In this document: piece by piece, positions 47,006 to 55,763 of the stretch
Position numbering within the stretch: position 1 is the stretch's first letter
Layout of the letters: each line of letters starts with the position of its first letter
Assembly (NCBI GenBank): GCA_026671195.1
Contig: JAPOHD010000003.1
Coordinates: 53,932 to 117,931, forward strand
From: Draconibacterium aestuarii
GTDB taxonomy: Bacteria; Bacteroidota; Bacteroidia; Bacteroidales; Prolixibacteraceae
DNA length: 64,000 nucleotides
Direction: 5' to 3'
Translations under genes and position numbers: made by a program
The notes under the pieces: generated by a model
What the model was told of the DNA's origin: nothing
Database searches by the model: none
The model's input: only the letters and a program-made list of their open reading frames with translations

Positions 47006-48373
47006 TTAAACGAGTATGACATTTTTACCATCAAATGCCCTGCCCATTTGAAATGCCCCGTAGGCCGAAAGTTTAAACCGATAGCCCAGATTTAACGGAA
47101 GCATCACTTTTGTTACGGTATTTGTATCCAAATACGAAAATGCTTTTCGCACTCTACGTGCAATACTTTTATAAGCGTAAAACTGACGTTGCAACCAGGC
47201 TGTACCATAATGCAAGGTTTCGGCATCCATATTTAAAGGCGTATGCACCACGTGAAAAAAGTCGTAATGGCTCCAGTCTTTGGTGACAATCCTTCCCTCT
47301 TTGTCCATTTTATTGAAAAGCGGAGTACCTGGGAAAGGAGTTAATCGGGTTGATTGCAGCACTTCAATGTTGGCTTCCAGTAAAAAGTCGAAGGTGTTGC
47401 TAAAAACATCAGGGTTATCCTTGTCGCTGCCAAATACAAAACCTGCAAAAATGCCGATTCCTGCTTTATGAATATTCTTAGCGGCCTGAAGATAATCGGT
47501 CTGGCGATTGCATTGTTTTTTCCAATTCGCGATACTCTCCTGCGACAACGATTCGAACCCAATAAACAACCCCCGGCAGCCACTTTCAAAAGCCAACCGA
47601 AGCAATTCTTCATCTTCGGCAATCTTTATTCCACACTGGCTAAACCACCTTTTCCCCAAAGGCTTCATGACTTTAAACAACTCTTTTGCATATTCGCGGT
47701 TCAAGCCAATGTTATCGTCCATAAACAAAACGCTGCGGCCCAATCCTTTTAACTCCTCAATAACCTGACCGATAGGACGTGTACGTATTCTATAGCGGTT
47801 GAATGCGGCAACCGAACAAAACGCACATTTATAAATACAACCCCGTGTTGCCTGCATGGCATTGGTGGTAACATAGGCATTGTGCCGAATAAGTTCGCGG
47901 TTCAGTTTGGGCAGTTTTTTCAGATCAACCAGTTCGCTTTTATAGAAAGGTTTTAGCCCCCCATTCATAAAATCGTCAATCATGACCGGAATATTATTTT
48001 CCGATTCGCCCAAACAAATGGCGTCGGCGTGCTGAATGGCTTCCTCCTTCATAAATGTTGGATGATACCCCCCGAATATTACCTTCTTTCCCATACTCCG
48101 AAACCGGTCGGCAATTTCGTAGGCGCGTGGAGCATTATAGGTCATAAACGAAATCCCTATTAAATCGGCATCGGTATTAAAATCTACCGGTTCCACATCC
48201 TCATCGATTATTCGTGTAGTTACATTTAACGGCATCGACGCCGCTACATACAAACTGGGAAGCATTGAAAAACGAAATACACTTGAATTTACCGGCCGTT
48301 GTTTGGCTTTTACCCTCCACAAAGGTGACGTGGGATTTATTAAATCGAAACGAAGCTGTTTAGAATTGTACAT
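47006..48373 (-). CDS. Cobalamin-binding radical SAM protein
   Basis: 455 aa from ATG 48373 (the frame is open to 48418). The N-terminal part has a B12-binding-like fold (L-I-G-I-S-F-M, G-K-K-V-I-F-G-G-Y-H-P-T, L-G-E-S-E). The radical SAM cluster motif is G-C-I-Y-K-C-A-F-C (C-x3-C-x2-C). Family members perform methylation, ring contraction or other radical chemistry on unactivated carbon. The substrate is unknown. It is upstream of the NifX-like and Nif11-like genes on the same strand (156-base gap). Confidence 0.85.
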   Translation of the reverse strand: MYNSKQLRFDLINPTSPLWRVKAKQRPVNSSVFRFSMLPSLYVAASMPLNVTTRIIDEDVEPVDFNTDADLIGISFMTYNAPRAYEIADRFRSMGKKVIFGGYHPTFMKEEAIQHADAICLGESENNIPVMIDDFMNGGLKPFYKSELVDLKKLPKLNRELIRHNAYVTTNAMQATRGCIYKCAFCSVAAFNRYRIRTRPIGQVIEELKGLGRSVLFMDDNIGLNREYAKELFKVMKPLGKRWFSQCGIKIAEDEELLRLAFESGCRGLFIGFESLSQESIANWKKQCNRQTDYLQAAKNIHKAGIGIFAGFVFGSDKDNPDVFSNTFDFLLEANIEVLQSTRLTPFPGTPLFNKMDKEGRIVTKDWSHYDFFHVVHTPLNMDAETLHYGTAWLQRQFYAYKSIARRVRKAFSYLDTNTVTKVMLPLNLGYRFKLSAYGAFQMGRAFDGKNVILV

Positions 48374-48546
48374 CGGGAAGAATATTAACTTGAGGAATTT
48401 GAAAGTATTCAACACCAACCGAAGCGCCTTTTTCAGGTCATACCGATTATTCTGCTTAAATGTTACAAAATAAAACGGCTTACATTAAAAAGATGTGTTT
48501 TTCAAACTCAAGATTATACTACAATCCCGGATACATAAAAGAAAAC

Positions 48547-49059
48547 CTATCGGGCTTTCAACGTTACTATATACAAACCGTCATTGTCAACCTTTTGCTT
48601 AAACGAAACATTCATGTGTTCGGCTATCGTAGAAATTAAAGCTCCCGAACAAGTTATAAATTCGTCGTAAGTAATTCCATACATTGGTCCCTGCTTAAAT
48701 ATAAGCCCGAGATTCGCCATTTGAAACCGGATCATTTTATCGTTTTGCTCTACGATCTTCATTTCAGAGTAGGGATTCACTCCTTTTAGAATAAACATGA
48801 TTTGATTGACGAAGAAAGCAAAACCTGCTTCCGGGTCCCAAAATACCTTAAATTGTTCGCCAATGTACTTTCCGTATTCTTCAACAGAAACATCCTGAGT
48901 TTTGGCAAATGTTAATCCGGCTGCAAAATAGGCTACCACGTGGTTGTACAGAATTTCCTTTTCCTGATCGGGAGTAACTTCGGGAACTGTAAAAGATTGT
49001 TGGGCACATAAAGCACCAAATAAGAACACACCAAAAGCAAGAACCGTCAATTTTTTCAT
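48547..49059 (-). CDS. Secreted protein of unknown function
   Basis: 170 aa. Signal peptide (K-K-L-T-V-L-A-F-G-V-F-L-F-G-A-L-C-A|Q). The mature part is about 150 residues, with mixed helices and strands, including F-A-K-T-Q-D-V-S-V-E-E-Y-G-K-Y-I-G. I do not recognise it. It is one of three exported-protein genes in a row on the minus strand. Confidence 0.65.
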   Translation of the reverse strand: MKKLTVLAFGVFLFGALCAQQSFTVPEVTPDQEKEILYNHVVAYFAAGLTFAKTQDVSVEEYGKYIGEQFKVFWDPEAGFAFFVNQIMFILKGVNPYSEMKIVEQNDKMIRFQMANLGLIFKQGPMYGITYDEFITCSGALISTIAEHMNVSFKQKVDNDGLYIVTLKAR

Positions 49060-49198
49060 AAGTAAGATTTTAAATGAGAATTAGTAACCAATAAAACCCG
49101 CCCCAAATAACGGGGCGAGTCTCATGTTGCGATTTTTAAGTTGGTGAATGATACGAGAATCATTAGTAAAAGTTATGGTGCGAGAGAAGAGTGAAATT

Positions 49199-49876
49199 TT
49201 AATTTTTATATTTCCCAAGCCCGGGAGCCAAAGGACTATTGTATGAATCCAAGAACATGTAAGGAGTATTTCCGTTGTTTACTTTTTTAACCATAATTAA
49301 TGTGGGCCAATCAGTTGGCAATCCAATTTCGTCACCATTCTTATCATACCAAATTTCATTTTCTAAGTAGTCAGTTGTTCTTTTTGCCACCAATTTCTGG
49401 AAGGATGACCATTTCTCTCCATTTTTGTCCATGCTGAAATGAAATGTAATCCATCCATTTGAATTTTCCCAGTTACTGTAATCCCAAAAAACGACAGGAT
49501 AGGTTCCATCTCGGTTAATTAATGCATCGTTCCAATGCATTACAAGCTTACAGTCCAGCAAAATTGGATCCAAGGGAAAAAATCCAAATTCAGTAATAAA
49601 TTTATCAAGAAACTCAACTCCTTCTCCTTCATATGGCCCCTCACCCCATTTATAAAATGGCATAAGTTCATACAAGTAATCACTCATCACTGCATTTATT
49701 AAATATCCATTAAAGTGGTGCGCATTCCAGTTAAACCCCCATTGATCGAAACCGGTTAGTTTTTCTATTTTTGCATCTTTCAGTTCCATTTCCGGCTCTT
49801 CATCAAAGTCCTTTTCGCATGCGGCAAAAATAAATGCCACTGCAAGTACTATCAGAAAGTATATTGATTTTTTCAT
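49199..49876 (-). CDS. Lipoprotein of unknown function
   Basis: 225 aa. Lipobox I-F-A-A-C followed by E-K-D-F-D-E-E-P, an acidic linker that in Bacteroidota favours export to the cell surface. Trp- and Tyr-rich mature domain (Q-W-G-F-N-W-N-A-H-H-F-N-G-Y). No family recognised. Ends about 20 bases before... its neighbour at 49898-50284 lies just upstream on the same strand. Confidence 0.65.
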   Translation of the reverse strand: MKKSIYFLIVLAVAFIFAACEKDFDEEPEMELKDAKIEKLTGFDQWGFNWNAHHFNGYLINAVMSDYLYELMPFYKWGEGPYEGEGVEFLDKFITEFGFFPLDPILLDCKLVMHWNDALINRDGTYPVVFWDYSNWENSNGWITFHFSMDKNGEKWSSFQKLVAKRTTDYLENEIWYDKNGDEIGLPTDWPTLIMVKKVNNGNTPYMFLDSYNSPLAPGLGKYKN

Positions 49877-49897
49877 CGTTATCGATTTTATGTTTTA

Positions 49898-50284
49898 TTA
49901 TTTGAACCACGCTTTGCAATAGAATGTATTTTCGCCTGTTACAGCATTCGCCTGCATATAAGTTACCAATCCTTTTTCGCCAATTACCCTGAAAATCGTA
50001 ATATTATTCGCACTTGAAACATAGACAAACCTGTATTTTTCATGGGTAGTTTGTCCGGTCATTTCGCCAAATTGCACATTCCAGTGTTCTACATTTTTGT
50101 TAACAACATGCGTCCAGATAACTGTACCAACCAACAATTCGCCTGCACACAAGCAAGGTATTTGCACTTCTTCAACAATTCTGGTTTCTGCCTTTCCCTG
50201 CGACTTTTCGCTTCGAGCATTTGATAAAAATGAAAGCATGCCAAGACAAGCAGCAATCAAAAAAATGAGTTTTAATTTTTTCAT
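49898..50284 (-). CDS. Small exported protein of unknown function
   Basis: 128 aa. Signal peptide (K-K-L-K-L-I-F-L-I-A-A-C-L-G-M-L-S-F-L-S-N-A). Two Cys sit close together (P-C-L-C-A-G-E) and a third near the C-terminus (F-Y-C-K-A). The 21-base gap to the next lipoprotein gene suggests one transcript. No family recognised. Confidence 0.6.
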   Translation of the reverse strand: MKKLKLIFLIAACLGMLSFLSNARSEKSQGKAETRIVEEVQIPCLCAGELLVGTVIWTHVVNKNVEHWNVQFGEMTGQTTHEKYRFVYVSSANNITIFRVIGEKGLVTYMQANAVTGENTFYCKAWFK

Positions 50285-50433
50285 GATTTTTAGTTTTAAA
50301 GTTTATGGCACAAAGTTCAGCAACAAAGCACATTGCAACTTAACAGCGGTGAAGCATAAACTTTAAATTTTGGCGCAATGCTTCTAATTTTGCAGCATGG
50401 AGATAAACAGAATATTAATAGTTCGGATTTTGA

Positions 50434-52302
50434 TTATCGGGCAATTGTTACACCAACCTGATTTGTAATATCAATATAGCGAGGCTCTGAATCTATTTCA
50501 GCAAACACAGGATGTAACATTAATACCGGCAAATCTTCGTTTCTATATTTCAAAGCCAGCTCGAGGTACTCCAATGCTCCTTCTTTTTTATGAATCAGGG
50601 TATGTGCCATGGCAATAATCGGAGGATTTGAACAATATAATTTATCGCCGGCAGTAAACTTTGTAAGGATAAAACTTATGGAATTACTGAAATCATTTTG
50701 TTCAAAATATTCAGCCATTGAAATATTCCCCATTATTTTATGCAGTTCTTTCCACGAGTCTTTAGCCTTTTCCTTATCTCCTCTCATAAAATAGGCAAAA
50801 CCAATACCATCCCAGGCGAATGCATAACGCGGATACAATTCCAAGACCTTCTGAAACTGATCAACCGACTTTTCATATTTCCCGGCATACATGTAGCGAT
50901 CGGCTACCAGACAACCAATCCGGGGATTTAAAGGATCGAGCGACTCGGCAACCAAAGCCTGCTGAACTGCCTTTTTATAATTCCCTTTTATCAGGTGATA
51001 ATCGGATAATAACATGTGCCCATCCTTGTTGTTCGGATTTAGTTTCAATCCTTTTTCAGCCATCTCTTTCATTCCTTCCCAGTTCCAATCCACCTTCCGT
51101 AAAATCATCCCTTTGGTAATATATGCCTCACCCAGCGACCCATCCAGTTCAATGGCTTTATCTAGCGCATAATTTATTGCAATCTGGCTTTCCATTTTGT
51201 TTTTTAACTTCTCCTCATTATTTCCGGGGAACATTTTATTTTTCGACATATACGCTTCGGCCAGTGTGCAGAATGCCGGAGCAAACCCGGGATCAAGTTC
51301 AATTGATTCTTTTAAATAATCGATGGCCAAACTTACCGACTCAGGATTTTGTTTTTCCCACAAATATTTACCGCGCAAATACAATTCCTGTGCACGAGGA
51401 TCAATTTCTCTGTTCGCCGAACCAGCTTTCTCCGGTGAAACTACCAGGTTAATTTCGTTCGCAATCTGGCTCGAAATATCACTCGACAGGTGTCTGATAT
51501 TAGATGCCACCTGATCATATCGATTGGCCCATAAATGTTTTTCTTCCGGAAAAGGTTTGATCAGCTGTACGATTACACGCAAACTATCGCCTCCATAAAT
51601 TACTGATCCTTCTAAAAGCAGATCTACTCCTAATTGGTTGGCAATTTCGGAATAAAGTTTTACAGAATCCTGAAACAGCATGGCCGATCCTCTTGAAATA
51701 ACCCGCAATCCTTTTAGTTTCGACAACTCAAGCGTAATGGCGTCGGTTAAACCAAGTGCCAGGTATTCTTTGTTTTTATTTTCCGATAGATCGAGCAAGG
51801 GAAGCACGGCAATTGAGGCTTGTTGTGTTACGGACTTGTCAGGTATTCGTTCATCCGTTTTTGAATATCGCACAAACACAGCTGCACTAATAATTACCAG
51901 TACAGCAACTATTAAAATACCGGTCCTTCCAAATTTTTTATGCTGACTTTTGGACACAATCAATTCCTGTTCCGTTGTTCCATTCTGCTTTTTAAAATCG
52001 CCGGGAGTAAAACCGTATTTGTCGTGAAAACATTTATTAAAATACGAGGGGCTGCTAAAGCCAACTTTATAGGCAATTTCGGAGGTAGTGAGTTTATCAT
52101 CTTTTAAATGGCGGCTGGCTTCCTCCAGTCTGATATCGCGGATAAACTGGTTGGCAGAAACTCCTGCAACAGATTTTATTTTACGCAAAAGCTGCGATCT
52201 GCTCAGCCCCATTTCTGCAGCCAATTCGCTAACACCGAATTTTTCATTTCCAATATTTTTGAGGACAATGTGCTTGACTTTATTTAAGAAGGCCTCCGGC
52301 AT
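50434..52302 (-). CDS. Membrane-anchored AraC-type HTH regulator with TolB-like and TPR domains
   Basis: 622 aa from ATG 52302 (TTG 52311 adds three residues). Order: an AraC-family HTH at the very N-terminus (about 1-100: L-S-R-S-Q-L-L-R-K-I, V-G-F-S-S-P-S-Y-F-N-K-C-F, G-F-T-P-G-D-F), a transmembrane helix (G-I-L-I-V-A-V-L-V-I-I-S-A-A-V-F-V), a TolB-like/FlgO-like domain (I-A-V-L-P-L-L-D-L-S with G-L-T-D-A-I-T), then about six TPR repeats outside the membrane. It could couple a periplasmic signal to DNA binding while tethered. The next genes downstream on the same strand are the exported unknowns. Confidence 0.8.
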   Translation of the reverse strand: MPEAFLNKVKHIVLKNIGNEKFGVSELAAEMGLSRSQLLRKIKSVAGVSANQFIRDIRLEEASRHLKDDKLTTSEIAYKVGFSSPSYFNKCFHDKYGFTPGDFKKQNGTTEQELIVSKSQHKKFGRTGILIVAVLVIISAAVFVRYSKTDERIPDKSVTQQASIAVLPLLDLSENKNKEYLALGLTDAITLELSKLKGLRVISRGSAMLFQDSVKLYSEIANQLGVDLLLEGSVIYGGDSLRVIVQLIKPFPEEKHLWANRYDQVASNIRHLSSDISSQIANEINLVVSPEKAGSANREIDPRAQELYLRGKYLWEKQNPESVSLAIDYLKESIELDPGFAPAFCTLAEAYMSKNKMFPGNNEEKLKNKMESQIAINYALDKAIELDGSLGEAYITKGMILRKVDWNWEGMKEMAEKGLKLNPNNKDGHMLLSDYHLIKGNYKKAVQQALVAESLDPLNPRIGCLVADRYMYAGKYEKSVDQFQKVLELYPRYAFAWDGIGFAYFMRGDKEKAKDSWKELHKIMGNISMAEYFEQNDFSNSISFILTKFTAGDKLYCSNPPIIAMAHTLIHKKEGALEYLELALKYRNEDLPVLMLHPVFAEIDSEPRYIDITNQVGVTIAR

Positions 52303-52610
52303 ACCACTCAATTTAATAGTTTAAGCTCACAACACAGACTCTTAAATATACGATTTTTTTATAAGAGATTGAAAAACACAACACTTACTACCCTGCACGA
52401 TTAAATCATTTGTCTCAATAAATAAATCACACGCATTTGAATTTCAAAGAAATCCTTTTACTTTAGAATACTTTTTACAAAAAAATAAGCAGTGTTCGGG
52501 TAATACATAAATACTGGAAAAGATTCCCTGCTTGGCTTCATGCAAATCCGTCATTCCGAAGCGTAGCGAGGAATCTTTTCAACCCGGGTAGTAATAAAAA
52601 AAGTATCACT
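52303..52610. repeat. Gene-free gap with a palindromic repeat element (52518-52579)
   Basis: AAAAGATTCC (52518-52527) is a perfect inverted copy of GGAATCTTTT (52570-52579), enclosing GTCATTCCGAAGCGTAGCGAG, a phrase that I believe recurs in Bacteroidota intergenic regions. The rest is AT-rich with nothing recognisable. Confidence 0.45.
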
Positions 52611-53357
52611 ATGAAGCACAACATAATTGTAAGCGGCGGTGCCCAGGGAATCGGAAAAACGATTTCGTTGCGGCTGATCGAAAAAGGTTTTGCCATTTCG
52701 GTTTTTGAAATTGATCAGGAAGCGATCGACGAATTTAAACTGGAAGCAGCAGATAAAGCGATTGCCTTTTACAAGGTCGATGTTTCGGATGAAATGAAGG
52801 TACAAAATGCCATTCAAAAGAGTTTTAGCGATTTCGGAAACATATACGGACTGATAAATAATGCAGCTATTTCGATTAATAAACCCATTACCGAGCTGAG
52901 TTACGGCGAATGGAAACGTGTGATCGACACGAACCTCTCCGGTGCTTTTTTGTGCGCCAAATATGCCACGCCCTTTCAGCAACCGGCAGGCGGACGGATT
53001 ATAGATATAGCATCAACACGGGCCTTACAATCGGAGCCGAACACCGAAGCTTACTCGGCAAGTAAAGGCGGCATACTGGCTTTAACACACGCTTTGGCAG
53101 CCAGTCTGGGGCCTGAGATAAAAGTAAACAGCATTAGCCCGGGCTGGATAGATGTTTCGGCTGCAAAGAAAAAAGCAAATGCCAGACAAGAGAAGCTCAC
53201 ACAGGAAGACCACCTGCAACACCCGGCCGGAAGAGTTGGAAAAGCCGAAGATATTGCCAATATGGTATTATTTCTGCTGGCAAAAGAAAACGATTTTATT
53301 ACCGGGCAGAATTTTGTGGTTGACGGGGGTATGACCACCAAAATGATTTATGTGTAA
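52611..53357 (+). CDS. Short-chain dehydrogenase/reductase family oxidoreductase
   Basis: 248 aa. Cofactor loop S-G-G-A-Q-G-I-G near the start, N-N-A-A after the central strand, catalytic Y-S-A-S-K-G (Tyr-x3-Lys), I-S-P-G-W, and the C-terminal F-V-V-D-G-G. The acidic residue after strand 2 (F-E-I-D) favours NAD over NADP. Substrate not predictable. No operon partner. Confidence 0.92.
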   Translation: MKHNIIVSGGAQGIGKTISLRLIEKGFAISVFEIDQEAIDEFKLEAADKAIAFYKVDVSDEMKVQNAIQKSFSDFGNIYGLINNAAISINKPITELSYGEWKRVIDTNLSGAFLCAKYATPFQQPAGGRIIDIASTRALQSEPNTEAYSASKGGILALTHALAASLGPEIKVNSISPGWIDVSAAKKKANARQEKLTQEDHLQHPAGRVGKAEDIANMVLFLLAKENDFITGQNFVVDGGMTTKMIYV

Positions 53358-53699
53358 ATACATTCAATACCTGAAACACGTGCTGTGTTTGTATTACGGG
53401 ATTAATTACCTGCTGACATAATTCTGCCTTTTAGGAATTTACGGCAGTTTTTGTTGTATCCTAATATTACAGAGTGAGTGAAGAGAAGTCAATACAATTT
53501 ATCTCTCTTCAATTGAATAAAGAGCAAATAGCTTATTCCTATTTTTCATGAATTTGCGCCCCTGCCGGTCGATGATAAATAAGCCTGATTTACTACAGCG
53601 TTGAATATTTAGTAGTTAGAAACATCAAATCTATGGTATGCCTGTTGAGGCCCGTTACCGGTTTTTGTGCTTTCAATTCTGAGAACACACAGATTTGAT
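53358..53699. other. Gene-free gap before the MITE
   Basis: AT-rich, no gene, RNA or clear repeat seen. Confidence 0.4.
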
Positions 53700-53708
53700 A
53701 TAAAATTA

Positions 53709-53910
53709 CACTACTGTCCGGTTAAAGTTTAAGATTGCTTCGCGATGCTCGCAATGACGGGCATTTCAAGGATTTTCATTTTGGGAGGGGTAGGGTGGCG
53801 GCGTTGCCGCCACCCTACCCCTCCCAAATACTAACTGTCTGATATGTTGTCATTGCGAACGCAGTGAAGCAATCTGTTTATGTGTAATTGTTTTTTACCG
53901 GACAACAGTG
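53709..53910. mobile_element. 202-bp MITE with terminal inverted repeats and 9-bp target duplication
   Basis: Terminal repeats CACTACTGTCCGGTTAAA (53709-53726) and the inverse of 53893-53910 (CACTGTTGTCCGGTAAAA) match at 15 of 18. ATAAAATTA flanks both ends (53700-53708 and 53911-53919), a perfect 9-bp target duplication. Inside are a nested inverted pair (AGATTGCTTC at 53732; GAAGCAATCT at 53866) and a central perfect 23-bp hairpin (53780-53802 with 53806-53828, loop GTT). It encodes no protein. Nine-base duplications fit IS4-like transposases, a parent that I infer but cannot see. Confidence 0.85.
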
Positions 53911-53997
53911 ATAAAATTATTATTATTACATTACGCATAATTAAGAACTGTTATCTGATGGTTCTAGTAACAAACAACTAATCATAACAAACTAAAA

Positions 53998-55446
53998 ATG
54001 GCAAATATCAAGTACCATCTGGGGGAAGAAATACCTCTTGAAATGCACAAAGTTAGAATGATCCAACGCTTGGATTTAGTTCCCATTGAAAGACGACTGG
54101 AAGCGATAAAAGAAGCAGGTAACAATACGTTTTTGCTCTACAACAAAGACATTTATCTTGATATGCTTACCGATAGCGGAGTAAATGCCATGAGTGATAA
54201 TCAAATGGCGGCTATGATGACAGTTGACGATAGCTATGCGGGGTCGGCAACTTTTACCAGATTAAAAGATAAGCTATCTGATATTTTTGATAAAAAATAT
54301 TTTTTACCCGTACACCAAGGGCGAGCCTGCGAGAACCTACTTTCAATGGCGTATGTTAGAAAAGGTACCTATGTACCCATGAACTATCATTTTACCACCA
54401 CAAAAGCGCACATAATGGTTAATGGCGGTGAGGTTTTAGAATTACACATGTCCGAAGCTTTAAATCCAGTTAGTTCTGATCCGTTTAAAGGGAACATGAA
54501 TCTGGATGCATTAAACGAATTAATTGAAAAGGAAGGAGCCGACAAAATATCATTTATCAGACTGGAAGCCGGAACTAACCTTATTGGAGGGCAACCGGTA
54601 GCTCTTGAAAATTATATTGCAACAAGTAAAATTGCTCGTGAAAATGGAATTCCATTTATTATTGATGCAAGTTTATTAGCCGACAACTTACACTTTATTA
54701 AAACGCGCGAAGAAAAGTACAAAGATCATTCAATTCGCGAAATCACTAAGCTTTTATCTGAAACTGCCGATATTATCTATTTTTCAGCTCGTAAACTTGG
54801 CCATGTCAGAGGTGGTGGAATAATTACCAATGACGAATCAGTATATAAAACGCTATTGGAAATGTTACCCCTTTATGAAGGTTTTTCTACCTATGGAGGG
54901 ATGTCGACACGCGAAATGGAAGCCATGGTGGTAGGCCTGGAAGAAACCATGGACGAAGAAATGATCAATCAGGGGCCGTTGTTTATTAAATATATGATTA
55001 ATGAACTTCTTAAGCATGGTGTTCCTGTTATTACTCCTCCCGGAGGTCTTGGAGCTCACTTAAATGCGATGGAGTTTTTATCGCACATACCTCAGGAAGA
55101 ATACAGAGCCGGAGCCTTAGCTTCTGCATTATACATTGCAAGTGGTGTAAGAGGAATGGAAAGAGGAACAGTGTCGGAAGAAAGAGAAGCGGATGGAAGC
55201 GATCATCTGGCTGCTGTTGAATTGTTAAGACTTGCTCTTCCCCGTCGGGTTTTTACGCTGTCGCAGGTAAAATATACGATCGACAGAGTGGTATGGCTAT
55301 ACGAAAACAGGAAACTTATTGGTGGCCTTGAATTCTATGAGGAGCCCAAGGTGCTTCGTTTCTTCTTTGGTAAACTTAAGCCAACATCAAACTGGCAAGA
55401 AAAATTAGTTGAAAAATTTAAACAGGATTTTGGAGATAGTTTATAA
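53998..55446 (+). CDS. Tryptophanase/tyrosine phenol-lyase family protein, divergent
   Basis: 482 aa. Clear beta-eliminating lyase of this PLP family: Y-N/N-T-F-L-L-Y-N-K-D-I-Y-L-D-M-L-T-D-S-G-x-N-A-M-S-D, Y-A-G-S-A-T-F, H-Q-G-R-A, N-L-I-G-G-Q-P-V, Y-G-G-M-S-T-R-E-M-E-A-M, R-R-V-F-T. The PLP lysine is Lys266 in F-S-A-R-K-L-G-H. In tryptophanase and tyrosine phenol-lyase a conserved Arg follows the PLP-binding Asp (D-A-T-R or D-S-A-R); here the segment is D-A-S-L (Asp223, Leu226). Substrate is thus uncertain. The MITE ends 87 bases upstream of the ATG. Not linked to the trp operon; a catabolic role is inferred. Confidence 0.8.
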   Translation: MANIKYHLGEEIPLEMHKVRMIQRLDLVPIERRLEAIKEAGNNTFLLYNKDIYLDMLTDSGVNAMSDNQMAAMMTVDDSYAGSATFTRLKDKLSDIFDKKYFLPVHQGRACENLLSMAYVRKGTYVPMNYHFTTTKAHIMVNGGEVLELHMSEALNPVSSDPFKGNMNLDALNELIEKEGADKISFIRLEAGTNLIGGQPVALENYIATSKIARENGIPFIIDASLLADNLHFIKTREEKYKDHSIREITKLLSETADIIYFSARKLGHVRGGGIITNDESVYKTLLEMLPLYEGFSTYGGMSTREMEAMVVGLEETMDEEMINQGPLFIKYMINELLKHGVPVITPPGGLGAHLNAMEFLSHIPQEEYRAGALASALYIASGVRGMERGTVSEEREADGSDHLAAVELLRLALPRRVFTLSQVKYTIDRVVWLYENRKLIGGLEFYEEPKVLRFFFGKLKPTSNWQEKLVEKFKQDFGDSL

Positions 55447-55530
55447 TACCCATTTCAATGTACTATTGGTATAATAGCTATTCAAAATTTTACAAACAGA
55501 TTCAATTCTGATTTAAAAAACGATAGACTT

Positions 55531-55565
55531 AAATCCCGGAAGAATTATTTTCCGGGATTTATTTT
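55531..55565 (+). terminator. Intrinsic terminator after the lyase gene
   Basis: AAATCCCGGA pairs perfectly with TCCGGGATTT (loop of ten) followed by a T-rich stretch. Confidence 0.75.
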
Positions 55566-55763
55566 TGCAACAAGACTAAAATCGCATGACACCTTCAACA
55601 CCCGGGCGGCTTGTTTTATTGTATTCTTCAAAAGAAATTGGCAGCCGGCATGAATTCGGTCAGCTTGCTATTTCTCACTACTTCTCAGACCTCGCGGGAA
55701 CACAATTTTTTCGTAAATTGTATAGGAATGAATAAAAGTTGAACCAAAAATCTCAACCCACAC

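Noticed and set aside
46846..47034. 62-aa minus-strand ORF between the radical SAM and NifX-like genes
   Set aside because: Overlaps the radical SAM 3' end and the palindrome; hydrophobic low-complexity translation with no supporting evidence.
53919..53997. TnaC-type leader peptide for the lyase gene
   Set aside because: No short ORF with Trp before a stop was found between the MITE and the ATG.
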